NCBI GenBank assembly: GCA_020047775.1
Contig: JAIFNK010000051.1
Coordinates: forward strand, 1 to 12,743
Reading direction: 5' to 3'
DNA length: 12,743 bases
DNA from: Akkermansia sp.
GTDB lineage: Bacteria > Verrucomicrobiota > Verrucomicrobiia > Verrucomicrobiales > Akkermansiaceae
Below are positions 6,930-12,743 of this stretch, piece by piece. The notes beneath the pieces are model-generated. The model was given only the letters and a program-made list of their open reading frames with translations, searched no databases and was not told where the DNA came from. The number at the start of each line of letters is the position of its first letter. Within the stretch, counting starts at the first letter, position 1. The translations under genes and the position numbers were made by a program.

Positions 6930-7958
6930 TTAATTCTCGAAACGAGCGGCGACGGCGAGGGACGCGAGCGCTTCCTCGATCCGGGGGTTCACGCCATTCT
7001 GAACCGTCTCCATCCCCACACGGATGGCATTGCGCACCGCAAGGGCCGTGGAGGATCCGTGGGCGATGATGACCACCCCGTTCACCCCGAGCAGCGGACT
7101 GCCGCCGTAGGTTTCGTAGCTGCTTTTTTCCTTGAGCGCCTTGAACGCGCCCTGGGCCAGCATGGCACCGGCGATGCGCAGCGGATTGCCCTGGATTTCG
7201 GTTTTGAGCCACTTGGAAACCGCCTTGGCGGTCGCTTCGATGGTCTTGAGCATGATGTTTCCCACAAAACCGTCGCAAAGCACGACGTCCAACTCGGTCT
7301 CGAAAAGATCACGTCCCTCAACATTTCCGACAAAATTGATGCCGGGCGTCAGCTTGAGCAGTTTGAAGGTTTCCTTGGTGAAAGTGGTTCCTTTTTCGTC
7401 CTCCTCGCCATTCGACATCAGGCCGACTTTCGGATGCCTGACTCCGAGCACGCCGCGGGCAAACGCGGTGCCCATGACGGCGTAGGCGACGAGGTGCTCG
7501 GGCTTCGCCTCGGGATTGGCACCGGCATCGAGGATGTGGCAGATGCCGAATTCGTTGGGCAGTGCGGAAGCGATTCCGGCACGATCCACGCCGGGCAAAG
7601 TGCGCAATTTCAAGGTCGCAGCAGCCACGGCGGCTCCGGTGTTTCCGGCGGAAACGAAGGCGTCCGCCCGTCCGTCCTTCACCATGTCCATGGCGATGTT
7701 GATGGAGGAGAGTTTCTTCCTGCGGACTGTTTTCGCACCGGGCTCGCCCATGCCAATCACTTCCGGCGCATGGATGATGCTCACCCGCGGGTCGTTGAGA
7801 TCCAGCCCTTGTTTTTTGCACTCCTCGTGAAGCACGCCCTCCACTCCCACCAGATAAAGGTGTTGTAACTTCGGATAATACCGCAGGGCGTCGATGGCTC
7901 CTCCGATATTGACGGCGGGGGCGTGGTCCCCACCCATGGCGTCCAGGGCGACTTTCAT
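6930..7958 (-). CDS. plsX: Phosphate acyltransferase PlsX
   Basis: The 342-residue protein makes acyl-phosphate from acyl-ACP, the first step of the PlsX-PlsY-PlsC route to phosphatidic acid. It is a soluble enzyme that associates with the membrane. It begins with the diagnostic MKVALDAMGGDHAP. Further conserved blocks are SAGNTGA (103-109), DAGAN (144-148), MSNGEEDEKG (181-190), CDGFVGNIMLKTIE (228-241) and GGSPLLGVNGVVIIAHGSS (285-303). Length is typical and no key block is missing. It lies between rpmF (99 bases upstream) and fabH (55 bases downstream), as in many bacteria, which links membrane lipid supply to ribosome production. The ATG at 7958 is fixed by the conserved N-terminus; no Shine-Dalgarno sequence precedes it. 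Confidence 0.98.
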   Translation of the reverse strand: MKVALDAMGGDHAPAVNIGGAIDALRYYPKLQHLYLVGVEGVLHEECKKQGLDLNDPRVSIIHAPEVIGMGEPGAKTVRRKKLSSINIAMDMVKDGRADAFVSAGNTGAAVAAATLKLRTLPGVDRAGIASALPNEFGICHILDAGANPEAKPEHLVAYAVMGTAFARGVLGVRHPKVGLMSNGEEDEKGTTFTKETFKLLKLTPGINFVGNVEGRDLFETELDVVLCDGFVGNIMLKTIEATAKAVSKWLKTEIQGNPLRIAGAMLAQGAFKALKEKSSYETYGGSPLLGVNGVVIIAHGSSTALAVRNAIRVGMETVQNGVNPRIEEALASLAVAARFEN

Positions 7959-8057
7959 GCAGGATCGAGAATACGGTGGTGAAATGTGAGGAAACGAAAA
8001 ATCACCGCAGGAGGAAAGCCCCGAGCGGTAATTGATTCAGAAGGCACGTCGGTAGCT

Positions 8058-8240
8058 TCAGAGAGCTTCGACGTCGAGCACTTGCCGGTCGCGGTAGTAA
8101 CCGCAAGATGGGCAGGCGATGTGCGATGGCACCCGGCTGCTGCACTCCGGGCAGCTCTTGAAGATCGGTGCACGCCAGCGGGTAGCGCCGCGGCGCATTT
8201 TTTGGCGGCTTTTGGATTGGCGGCGTTTTGGTACGGCCAT
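8058..8240 (-). CDS. rpmF: 50S ribosomal protein L32
   Basis: The 60-residue basic protein begins MAVPKRRQSKSRQKMRRG, the hallmark N-terminus of bL32. It has a four-cysteine zinc ribbon, CPEC at 30-33 and CPSC at 43-46, so it is the zinc-binding (C+) form. The frame opens further upstream to 8339, but those codons overlap the 3' end of yceD and are not conserved. The start is set by the family N-terminus. It lies 13 bases after the yceD stop, so translation may be coupled, because no Shine-Dalgarno sequence is seen directly before the ATG. Confidence 0.97.
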   Translation of the reverse strand: MAVPKRRQSKSRQKMRRGATRWRAPIFKSCPECSSRVPSHIACPSCGYYRDRQVLDVEAL

Positions 8241-8253
8241 GGTCGTAGTATAA

Positions 8254-8757
8254 TTAAGGTTGGTCCTTGAGGTCCTTGAGGATGTCGAGAGCTGACCAAC
8301 GGTCATCACTCTCGGCGCGGGGCGGAGTGGGTAGCCCATCTTCCGCCGACTTGTCCACTGATAAATATCGGGAATCGATTTCGCACTTCTGGGGCACGTC
8401 CCCTTCCTCGCATCGCGGGTCCACCGGGAAGTTGATCAGCACCTCCTCGCGCAGGGCATCGGTGGCGTCGATTTGCCCTTCCCTTTCGATTTCAATCGCC
8501 ACCGCCACGTCCTCCAGCCGGATCGTTTGCACAAAAGGATGCAGCGTCCTCACGCAGGTGAATTCAAATGGCGCGGAAAGCGTCCCGGTCAACAACAGCT
8601 CGGAGCCGAACCGATGCACCCACAGCTCGTATTCCAGCGGCCCGACCGCCTGCGCGTCCTCCGGCGGCAGGTCGAAAATTTCCTTCGGCAGCGTGCCGGT
8701 GAAGGCTTTTCCCTCTTCCGGCAGGTTCGCCAAATCGATGATCAAATGTGCTTTCAT
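8254..8757 (-). CDS. yceD: YceD/DUF177-family protein
   Basis: The 167-residue protein belongs to the YceD (DUF177) family, typically encoded just before rpmF and linked by published work to 23S rRNA accumulation. The C-terminus contains the family signature DDRWSALDILKDLK (151-164). Other typical features are FTCVRTLHPF with a cysteine (C68), an acidic stretch and INFPVDPRCEEGD with C116; a third cysteine is C125. It has no signal peptide or membrane segment and should be cytoplasmic. It heads the minus-strand cluster yceD-rpmF-plsX-fabH. Its ATG directly abuts a perfect 6-bp inverted repeat (8758-8778). It is divergent from the M42 peptidase gene, so the 88 bases between them should hold two promoters, though I cannot pick out convincing hexamers. 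Confidence 0.88.
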   Translation of the reverse strand: MKAHLIIDLANLPEEGKAFTGTLPKEIFDLPPEDAQAVGPLEYELWVHRFGSELLLTGTLSAPFEFTCVRTLHPFVQTIRLEDVAVAIEIEREGQIDATDALREEVLINFPVDPRCEEGDVPQKCEIDSRYLSVDKSAEDGLPTPPRAESDDRWSALDILKDLKDQP

Positions 8758-8845
8758 GGGCGAAATGTAGCCTCGCCCCGCCCGTCGCCAAGCCGCAATT
8801 ATTTCCGCTCGTCAGCGCCTCCCTGCCCGCTATTTTCCGCGCACC

Positions 8846-9904
8846 ATGCCCATCGACATCCCGTTGCTCACCCGCATTTGTGAAGCCCCCGGCGCTCCGG
8901 GATTTGAAAAGGAAATCCGCAATCTCGTGCTCGCCGAGCTCAAGGGCCTCGCCGATGAAGTCCGCATCGACAACCTAGGCAGCGTCATCGCCCTCAAAAA
9001 AGGCAAGTCCAGCACCAAGAAAACCATGGCCGCCGCCCACATGGACGAGATCGGCTTCATCGTCACCCACGTCGATGACAAGGGCTTCGTCCGCTTCAAT
9101 CCCGTCGGCGGATTCGACCCGAAAACCCTCACCTCCCAACGCGTCATCATCCACGGCCGCAAGGACATCATGGGCGTCATGGGCTCCAAGCCGGTCCACA
9201 TCATGACCCAGGACGAGAAGCACAAACCCGTGAAAATCACCGATTATTTTATCGACACCGGCATGACCAAAAAGGACGTCGATCAAGTCGTTGCCATCGG
9301 CGATTTTGTCACCCGCCACTCGCCGCTCATCGAGCTTGGCGACTGCGTGAACGTCAAATCCCTCGACAACCGCGCCTCCGTCTTCGTCCTCCTCGAGACC
9401 CTCCGCGAGCTCAAGAAATCCAAGCGCAAGCCCGCCTACGACGTCTACGCCGTCTTCACCGTCCAGGAGGAAGTCGGCCTCCGCGGCGCCCAGGCCTCCG
9501 CCCTCCAGATCCAGCCGGATTTCGGCTTCGGCCTCGACACCACCATCGCCTACGACGTCCCCGGCTCCACCCCGCAGGAACGCTGCACCGCCCTCGGCGA
9601 GGGGGCCGCCATCAAGCTCATGGACTCCTCCGTCATCTGCGACTACCGCATGATCGAATTCATGAAATCCGCCGCCAAGCGCCACAAAATCAAATGGCAG
9701 CCGGAGATCCTCGCCGCCGGCGGCACCGACACCGGCAGCCTCCAGCGCATGGTCGCCGGCGGCTCCATCGCTGGCGCAGTGTCCATCCCCACCCGCCACA
9801 TCCATCAATCCATCGAGTCCTGCCACAAGGAAGACCTCGCCGCCTGCATCCTCCTGCTCGCCGCCTGCGTCTGCGAGCTCGACCAGCACGACTGGAAATT
9901 CTGA
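8846..9904 (+). CDS. M42-family (FrvX/glutamyl aminopeptidase type) metallopeptidase
   Basis: The 352-residue protein matches the M42 family of dinuclear-metal aminopeptidases (TET-forming enzymes and FrvX/YsdC relatives), which remove N-terminal residues from short peptides in the cytoplasm. Expected metal and catalytic residues are all present: H65 in AAHMDEIGFIV, D174 in KSLDNRAS, E208 and E209 in VQEEVGLRGA, D231 in GLDTT and H320 in IPTRHIH. The insert between the halves (about 75-165) is the family's dimerisation and oligomerisation domain. Substrate preference cannot be read from sequence. No Shine-Dalgarno sequence precedes the ATG. Codons end mostly in C, as in nrdB and nrdA. It may help use peptides imported by the POT transporter, but that link is only thematic since the two genes are not adjacent. 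Confidence 0.93.
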   Translation: MPIDIPLLTRICEAPGAPGFEKEIRNLVLAELKGLADEVRIDNLGSVIALKKGKSSTKKTMAAAHMDEIGFIVTHVDDKGFVRFNPVGGFDPKTLTSQRVIIHGRKDIMGVMGSKPVHIMTQDEKHKPVKITDYFIDTGMTKKDVDQVVAIGDFVTRHSPLIELGDCVNVKSLDNRASVFVLLETLRELKKSKRKPAYDVYAVFTVQEEVGLRGAQASALQIQPDFGFGLDTTIAYDVPGSTPQERCTALGEGAAIKLMDSSVICDYRMIEFMKSAAKRHKIKWQPEILAAGGTDTGSLQRMVAGGSIAGAVSIPTRHIHQSIESCHKEDLAACILLLAACVCELDQHDWKF

Positions 9905-9916
9905 CCCGCCCGTGAC

Positions 9917-9961
9917 ACAGGCATTCCTGCCTGTTCTGACCCACCCGATCCTGCCTATTCT
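9917..9961. repeat. Short palindrome plus degenerate direct repeat downstream of the M42 gene
   Basis: ACAGGC at 9917-9922 and GCCTGT at 9929-9934 form a perfect 6-bp inverted repeat with a 6-base centre (ATTCCT). The segment ATTCCTGCCTGTTCT (9923-9937) then recurs imperfectly as ATCCTGCCTATTCT (9948-9961). This lies between the stop codon and the intrinsic terminator, so it is not needed to explain termination. Confidence 0.6.
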
Positions 9962-9971
9962 TCCAGCCCCA

Positions 9972-10006
9972 GCCGCCCGATTCCACTCGGAATCCGGCGG
10001 CTTTTT
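9972..10006 (+). terminator. Intrinsic terminator of the M42 peptidase gene
   Basis: The stem arms are GCCGCCCGATTCC (9972-9984) and GGAATCCGGCGGC (9989-10001), pairing at 12 of 13 positions with one C-C mismatch, and the loop is ACTC. Five T's follow at 10002-10006. This is the clearest Rho-independent terminator in the window, 67 bases after the stop codon. Confidence 0.88.
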
Positions 10007-10431
10007 CATGCTCATTCCCGAAATTCACCCATGGAAAACGAGGAGGCGCCCCGCCGCGAAAAAACTTTTACATTTCGTCAACAACGCCTTGTGTCAAAAA
10101 ACAGCCGACATCTGACAATAATTCATAAAACTTAAGTAATTTTTTCAAATTCCCCCCGGCGCGCCCGAAGCTAACCATTAGATAAAAATTTCCGACCCCC
10201 TAGACTTCCCCTCTTTGCCGCCTGCCAATCTGCTCAAATCCAGCATCCTGCTCATTGTTTACATCGTGACTACACCACCAAAAGCACCACATCTTGTATT
10301 GTGAATAATTTGTGGATACCACATGAGCAAAATCGGTTTGACCCGGCCCCCCGTTTGCACTCAGTCTTCACTTCGCTGCGCTTGTTGCCCGCCTCCCCCA
10401 ATTCATCCACTTCTCCAGTTCGCCAATCACC
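10007..10431. other. Long gene-free region upstream of nrdB
   Basis: About 425 bases with no convincing gene. The first part (about 10060-10160) is clearly more AT-rich than the surroundings and includes CTGACA at 10112-10117 and AGTAAT at 10135-10140 with 17-base spacing, a weak promoter candidate. A C-rich stretch follows (10151-10170), then a second AT-rich patch at about 10250-10320 with the two DnaA-like boxes listed separately. The last 110 bases before the nrdB ATG are pyrimidine-rich and contain no Shine-Dalgarno sequence. The length suggests a regulated promoter region. Confidence 0.6.
10300..10319 (-). promoter_or_regulatory. Two DnaA-box-like 9-mers upstream of nrdB
   Basis: TGTGAATAA at 10300-10308 is the reverse complement of TTATTCACA and fits the DnaA-box consensus TTATNCACA fully. 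TGTGGATAC at 10311-10319 is the reverse complement of GTATCCACA, one mismatch from the strongest box TTATCCACA. Both have the same orientation and start 11 bases apart, about one helical turn. In E. coli, DnaA binds the nrdAB promoter and ties dNTP synthesis to replication. A similar role here is inference; chance occurrence in an AT-rich patch is possible. Confidence 0.45.
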
Positions 10432-11535
10432 ATGTCCGCCACATCATCTCCCGCCACCACCACCGTCTCCCTCGGAAATAAGACCTTCGTCCTGGACCGC
10501 GAAAAAGCCGAACTCGCCTATGCCGGCAAACGCGTGATCAACGGCAAGGAAACCATGTTCTTCAACATCCTCCCGCTGAAATACCAGTGGGCGTATGACC
10601 TCTACAAGACCATGAAGAACAACCACTGGGAACCCGAGGACATCGCCATGCAGAAGGATGTCGAACAGTGGCGCTCCGATGAAATCAGCGACGTCGAGCG
10701 CTGGATCATCAAAATGGGCATCGGCTACTTCTCCGCCGCGGAAGGCATCGTCGGCGACAACGTGCTCCACGTTGTCCGTGAAGTGGTCACCGCTCCCGAG
10801 CTGAAACTCGTGCTCGGCCGCCACGCCCACGAGGAAAACATCCACGCTGACAGCCTCGTTTACATGATTTCCTCGCTCGGCATCAATCCCCACGAGTGCG
10901 AAGCGATGTTCGAGGACATCCCGTCCATCACCGCGAAAAACAACTTCGTCGTCTCCAACAGCAAGGCCCTCCGCCGCGATATCGATCTCACCATCACCGA
11001 AAACAAACAAGCTCTCGCCAAAAACATCTTCATGTTCGGCCAGGTCATGGAAGGCACCCAGTTCTACGGCCTCTTCGGCATGATCCTCAGCCTCTACCGC
11101 CAGAACAAATTCCCCGGCATCGGCCAGATGTTCCGCTACACCCTGCGCGACGAGTCCAACCACATCGAAGTCTTCCGCAACCTGCTCATGGACCTCATCG
11201 ATGAAAACCCGGACGTCTGGACCGAGGATTTCCGCGACGACCTCCGCGCCACCATGAAGGAAGGCATCGAACTCGAAAAAGCCTTCATCCGCGACTGCCT
11301 CCCCGTCTCCGCCATCGGCCTCAACTCCGCCGATTTCGAAACCTACATCGACTACATCGCCGACCGCCGCCTCGTCTCCTGCGGCCTCGCCCCGCTCAAC
11401 GAATCCGTCAGCAACCCCTTCCCCTGGCTCGCCGAAATGATGGACATCAAAAAGGAAACCAACTTCTTCGAAGGCCGCGTCACCGAATACCAAAAAGCCT
11501 CCGCCCTCGCCTCCGTCGACGACGACGAACTCTAA
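10432..11535 (+). CDS. nrdB: Ribonucleotide reductase small subunit, class Ic-like (tyrosine-less NrdB)
   Basis: The 367-residue protein is the R2 subunit that stores the oxidising cofactor used by NrdA to reduce ribonucleoside diphosphates. The six ligands of the dimetal site are all identifiable: E104 in FSAAEGIVGDN, E135 and H138 in EENIH, E207 in VMEGTQFYG, and E241 and H244 in RDESNH. The radical tyrosine expected four residues after H138 is replaced by L142, and the first ligand is Glu rather than the Asp usual in class Ia. Both are features of class Ic enzymes such as Chlamydia trachomatis R2, which use a Mn/Fe cofactor. The C-terminal NFFEGRVTEYQKASAL is also chlamydia-like and carries Y353, the likely radical-transfer tyrosine. 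It precedes nrdA by 108 bases. There is no Shine-Dalgarno sequence before the ATG. Metal identity is inferred from these residues. Confidence 0.95.
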   Translation: MSATSSPATTTVSLGNKTFVLDREKAELAYAGKRVINGKETMFFNILPLKYQWAYDLYKTMKNNHWEPEDIAMQKDVEQWRSDEISDVERWIIKMGIGYFSAAEGIVGDNVLHVVREVVTAPELKLVLGRHAHEENIHADSLVYMISSLGINPHECEAMFEDIPSITAKNNFVVSNSKALRRDIDLTITENKQALAKNIFMFGQVMEGTQFYGLFGMILSLYRQNKFPGIGQMFRYTLRDESNHIEVFRNLLMDLIDENPDVWTEDFRDDLRATMKEGIELEKAFIRDCLPVSAIGLNSADFETYIDYIADRRLVSCGLAPLNESVSNPFPWLAEMMDIKKETNFFEGRVTEYQKASALASVDDDEL

Positions 11536-11543
11536 AAAAGTAG

Positions 11544-11590
11544 CTGGGGCATCCTGCCCCAGGCCGTCCAAGGAGCGTCTCGCTCCAAGG
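11544..11590. repeat. Two tandem hairpins between nrdB and nrdA
   Basis: CTGGGGCA (11544-11551) and TGCCCCAG (11555-11562) form a perfect 8-bp stem with a 3-base loop. GGAGCG (11572-11577) and CGCTCC (11581-11586) form a second perfect 6-bp stem with a 3-base loop, and outer CC/GG pairs at 11568-11569 and 11589-11590 extend it past an A-A bulge. No T-run follows either on the plus strand, so they do not look like terminators for nrdB. On the minus strand the first stem is followed by a run of six T's and could stop antisense transcripts. They may set nrdB:nrdA mRNA ratios by blocking 3' decay, or be dispersed repeats. Confidence 0.8.
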
Positions 11591-11643
11591 ATTCTCCACC
11601 CGCTCTCCATTCCACTTTTCCAAAACTCCCGCCACCACACCCC

Positions 11644-12743
11644 ATGTACCGCTCCGTAAATCCCGATGAAGACTTCCTCCTCAAGCAAGTCATCTCCGAC
11701 CGTTTCTCCCTCTCCATCGCAGATCGCGGTTACGCCTGGCGCGATGTTCTCCCCAAGGAAAAACGCAGCGCCAATCCGGACATCATCGTCACCCGCGGCA
11801 CCACCGATACCCACTTCTCCCTCGAAGACGTCGCAGATGCGATCGGCAACTCTCTAACCGACCTACTCATTTCCCGCAGCCACGAGGAAATCAGCATCTT
11901 CTCCGAGGACAACCGCAAGTTCGTCTCCGACGTCGCCCACTCGGTCGCCGCCTCACTCATGAAAACCCTCGAAGTCGGCGGGCGTCTTCGTCTTTCCGAG
12001 TCGGATCTCTATCTGCTGATCGAAAAAGCTCTGTTAGAAAATGAAGCCTACGATGTCGCGAAATCCCTCGCCTTCCGCCGGTCGATGGAAAAAACCGGCA
12101 CCGTGGATGTCCACACCGGCCTGCACTCGCTGCCCGTCCGCCTGATCCGCCGCAATGGCAACGTCGTCCCATGGTCCGAGACCAAGATCGAGATCGCCGT
12201 TAGAAAAGCCTTCCTCACCATCAAGGAAAACCCCGAGCCCGCCGTCGAAATCGCCAAGGGCGTCACCGACCGCATCCGCCGCGGCGATTCCTCGTTCGTC
12301 CACATCGAGGATGTTCAGGACATGGTCCAGGAAGAACTCATGCGCCAAGGTTACTACAAGGCCGCAGAACACTACATCCTCTATCGTGCCCAACGCTCGC
12401 GCCTCCGCATCGAGGAGGAAGCCCGCGCCGAAGATCCTAACCAGGATTTGATGGTCACCGTCGTTTCCGACGATGGCATCTCCTCGTTCTGGGACGGCAC
12501 CGATCTCCGCAAACGCATCGCCTACGCCTCGATCGGCCTCGATCTCAACATCTCCGACGCCGATATCGAACGCGAACTCCGTCGCTCGGTCGGCAACGAA
12601 ATTTCCGCCAAGGACCTCAAAAACACCGTCATCCTCAACGCCAAGGCGCTCATCGAAAAAGACGCCGACTTCGCGAAGTTCGCCGCCCGCATCCTGCTCT
12701 CCTACATCTACGAGGAAGTCCTCAACTGGTCGATCCTCCGCGA
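11644..12743 (+). CDS. nrdA: Ribonucleotide reductase large subunit with multiple N-terminal regulatory modules (partial)
   Basis: An open frame of 366 residues runs off the right edge, so only the N-terminal regulatory part is seen. Residues 163-255 are a canonical ATP-cone: LPVRLIRRNGNVVPWSETKIEIAVRKAF, then VHIEDVQDMVQEELMRQGYYKAAEHYILYR. Residues about 46-148 resemble a cone with a degraded start (IIVTRGTTDTHFSLEDVADAI) but a well-kept end (RLSESDLYLLIEKALLENEAYDVAKSLAFRR). From about 270 the protein again opens cone-like (VTVVSDDGISSFW) and merges into the R1 N-terminal domain, with KDADFAKFAARILLSYIYEEV. Cones bind ATP or dATP and switch overall activity. The catalytic barrel and cysteines lie outside the window. 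The ATG at 11644 is the first in frame after the nrdB hairpins, with no Shine-Dalgarno sequence. The order nrdB-nrdA is the reverse of that in E. coli. Confidence 0.93.
   Translation, partial: MYRSVNPDEDFLLKQVISDRFSLSIADRGYAWRDVLPKEKRSANPDIIVTRGTTDTHFSLEDVADAIGNSLTDLLISRSHEEISIFSEDNRKFVSDVAHSVAASLMKTLEVGGRLRLSESDLYLLIEKALLENEAYDVAKSLAFRRSMEKTGTVDVHTGLHSLPVRLIRRNGNVVPWSETKIEIAVRKAFLTIKENPEPAVEIAKGVTDRIRRGDSSFVHIEDVQDMVQEELMRQGYYKAAEHYILYRAQRSRLRIEEEARAEDPNQDLMVTVVSDDGISSFWDGTDLRKRIAYASIGLDLNISDADIERELRRSVGNEISAKDLKNTVILNAKALIEKDADFAKFAARILLSYIYEEVLNWSILR

Noticed and set aside
8975..10015. Minus-strand open frame of 346 codons
   Set aside because: Gly/Asp-rich repetitive translation antisense to the M42 gene, running across its terminator; explained by C-ending codons on the plus strand.
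9912..10115. 67-codon frame after the M42 gene
   Set aside because: It crosses the palindrome and the intrinsic terminator and shows no conserved motif.
10031..10135. Possible 34-residue ORF starting MENEEAPRREK upstream of nrdB
   Set aside because: No ribosome binding site and no recognisable family; short open frames of this size are expected by chance. GAGGAG occurs inside it, not before it.
10289..10304. Possible NrdR box before nrdB
   Set aside because: Matches the published consensus at about 11 of 16 positions, but misses several core positions, and no second box lies at the usual spacing up- or downstream.
10444..11814. Minus-strand open frame of 456 codons
   Set aside because: Antisense to nrdB, through the spacer hairpins and into nrdA; composition (Gly, Asp, Val, Glu) is the mirror of C-ending codons, and no domain is seen.

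Overview
The window is GC-rich, gene-dense chromosomal DNA with twelve protein-coding genes (one cut by the right edge) and no tRNA, rRNA, CRISPR array or insertion sequence that I can see. It looks like a member of the PVC superphylum, most likely Verrucomicrobiota (Luteolibacter/Haloferula-like). This is inference from three things: a tyrosine-less class Ic-type ribonucleotide reductase whose large subunit has a multi-module N-terminus as in Chlamydiae, start codons that mostly lack a Shine-Dalgarno sequence, and a strong preference for C- or G-ending codons that leaves long meaningless antisense frames.

Layout. (1) 28-2047, minus strand: alanine racemase (alr) followed by a CvfB/YitL-type S1 RNA-binding protein. 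(2) 2153-3928, plus strand: a lone HlyD/RND-type membrane-fusion protein, then a YqeY (GatB/YqeY-domain) protein. (3) 3930-5768, minus strand: a POT-family peptide:proton symporter, meeting yqeY tail to tail with one base between the stop codons. It carries an unusual extracytoplasmic insertion resembling the C-terminal part of the type II secretion pseudopilin GspG. (4) 5861-8757, minus strand: the conserved cluster yceD-rpmF-plsX-fabH, coupling a ribosomal protein to the start of phospholipid and fatty-acid synthesis; the usual fabD-fabG-acpP continuation is absent. (5) 8846-9904, plus strand: an M42-family aminopeptidase ending in a clear intrinsic terminator. (6) 10432 to the right edge, plus strand: nrdB then nrdA. 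NrdB has Leu where the radical tyrosine should be and Glu as first metal ligand. NrdA begins with a degenerate and then a canonical ATP-cone. A long upstream region holds two DnaA-box-like 9-mers one helical turn apart.

Three gene borders (5781-5858, 9917-9961, 11544-11590) carry short palindromic or tandem repeats that look like dispersed intergenic elements rather than ordinary terminators. The genes are mostly housekeeping: cell-wall precursor supply, lipid initiation, translation, peptide uptake and breakdown, and dNTP synthesis. The least ordinary items are the pseudopilin-like domain inside the peptide transporter, the tyrosine-less reductase with its regulatory N-terminus, the possible DnaA control of nrdBA, and the intergenic repeats.
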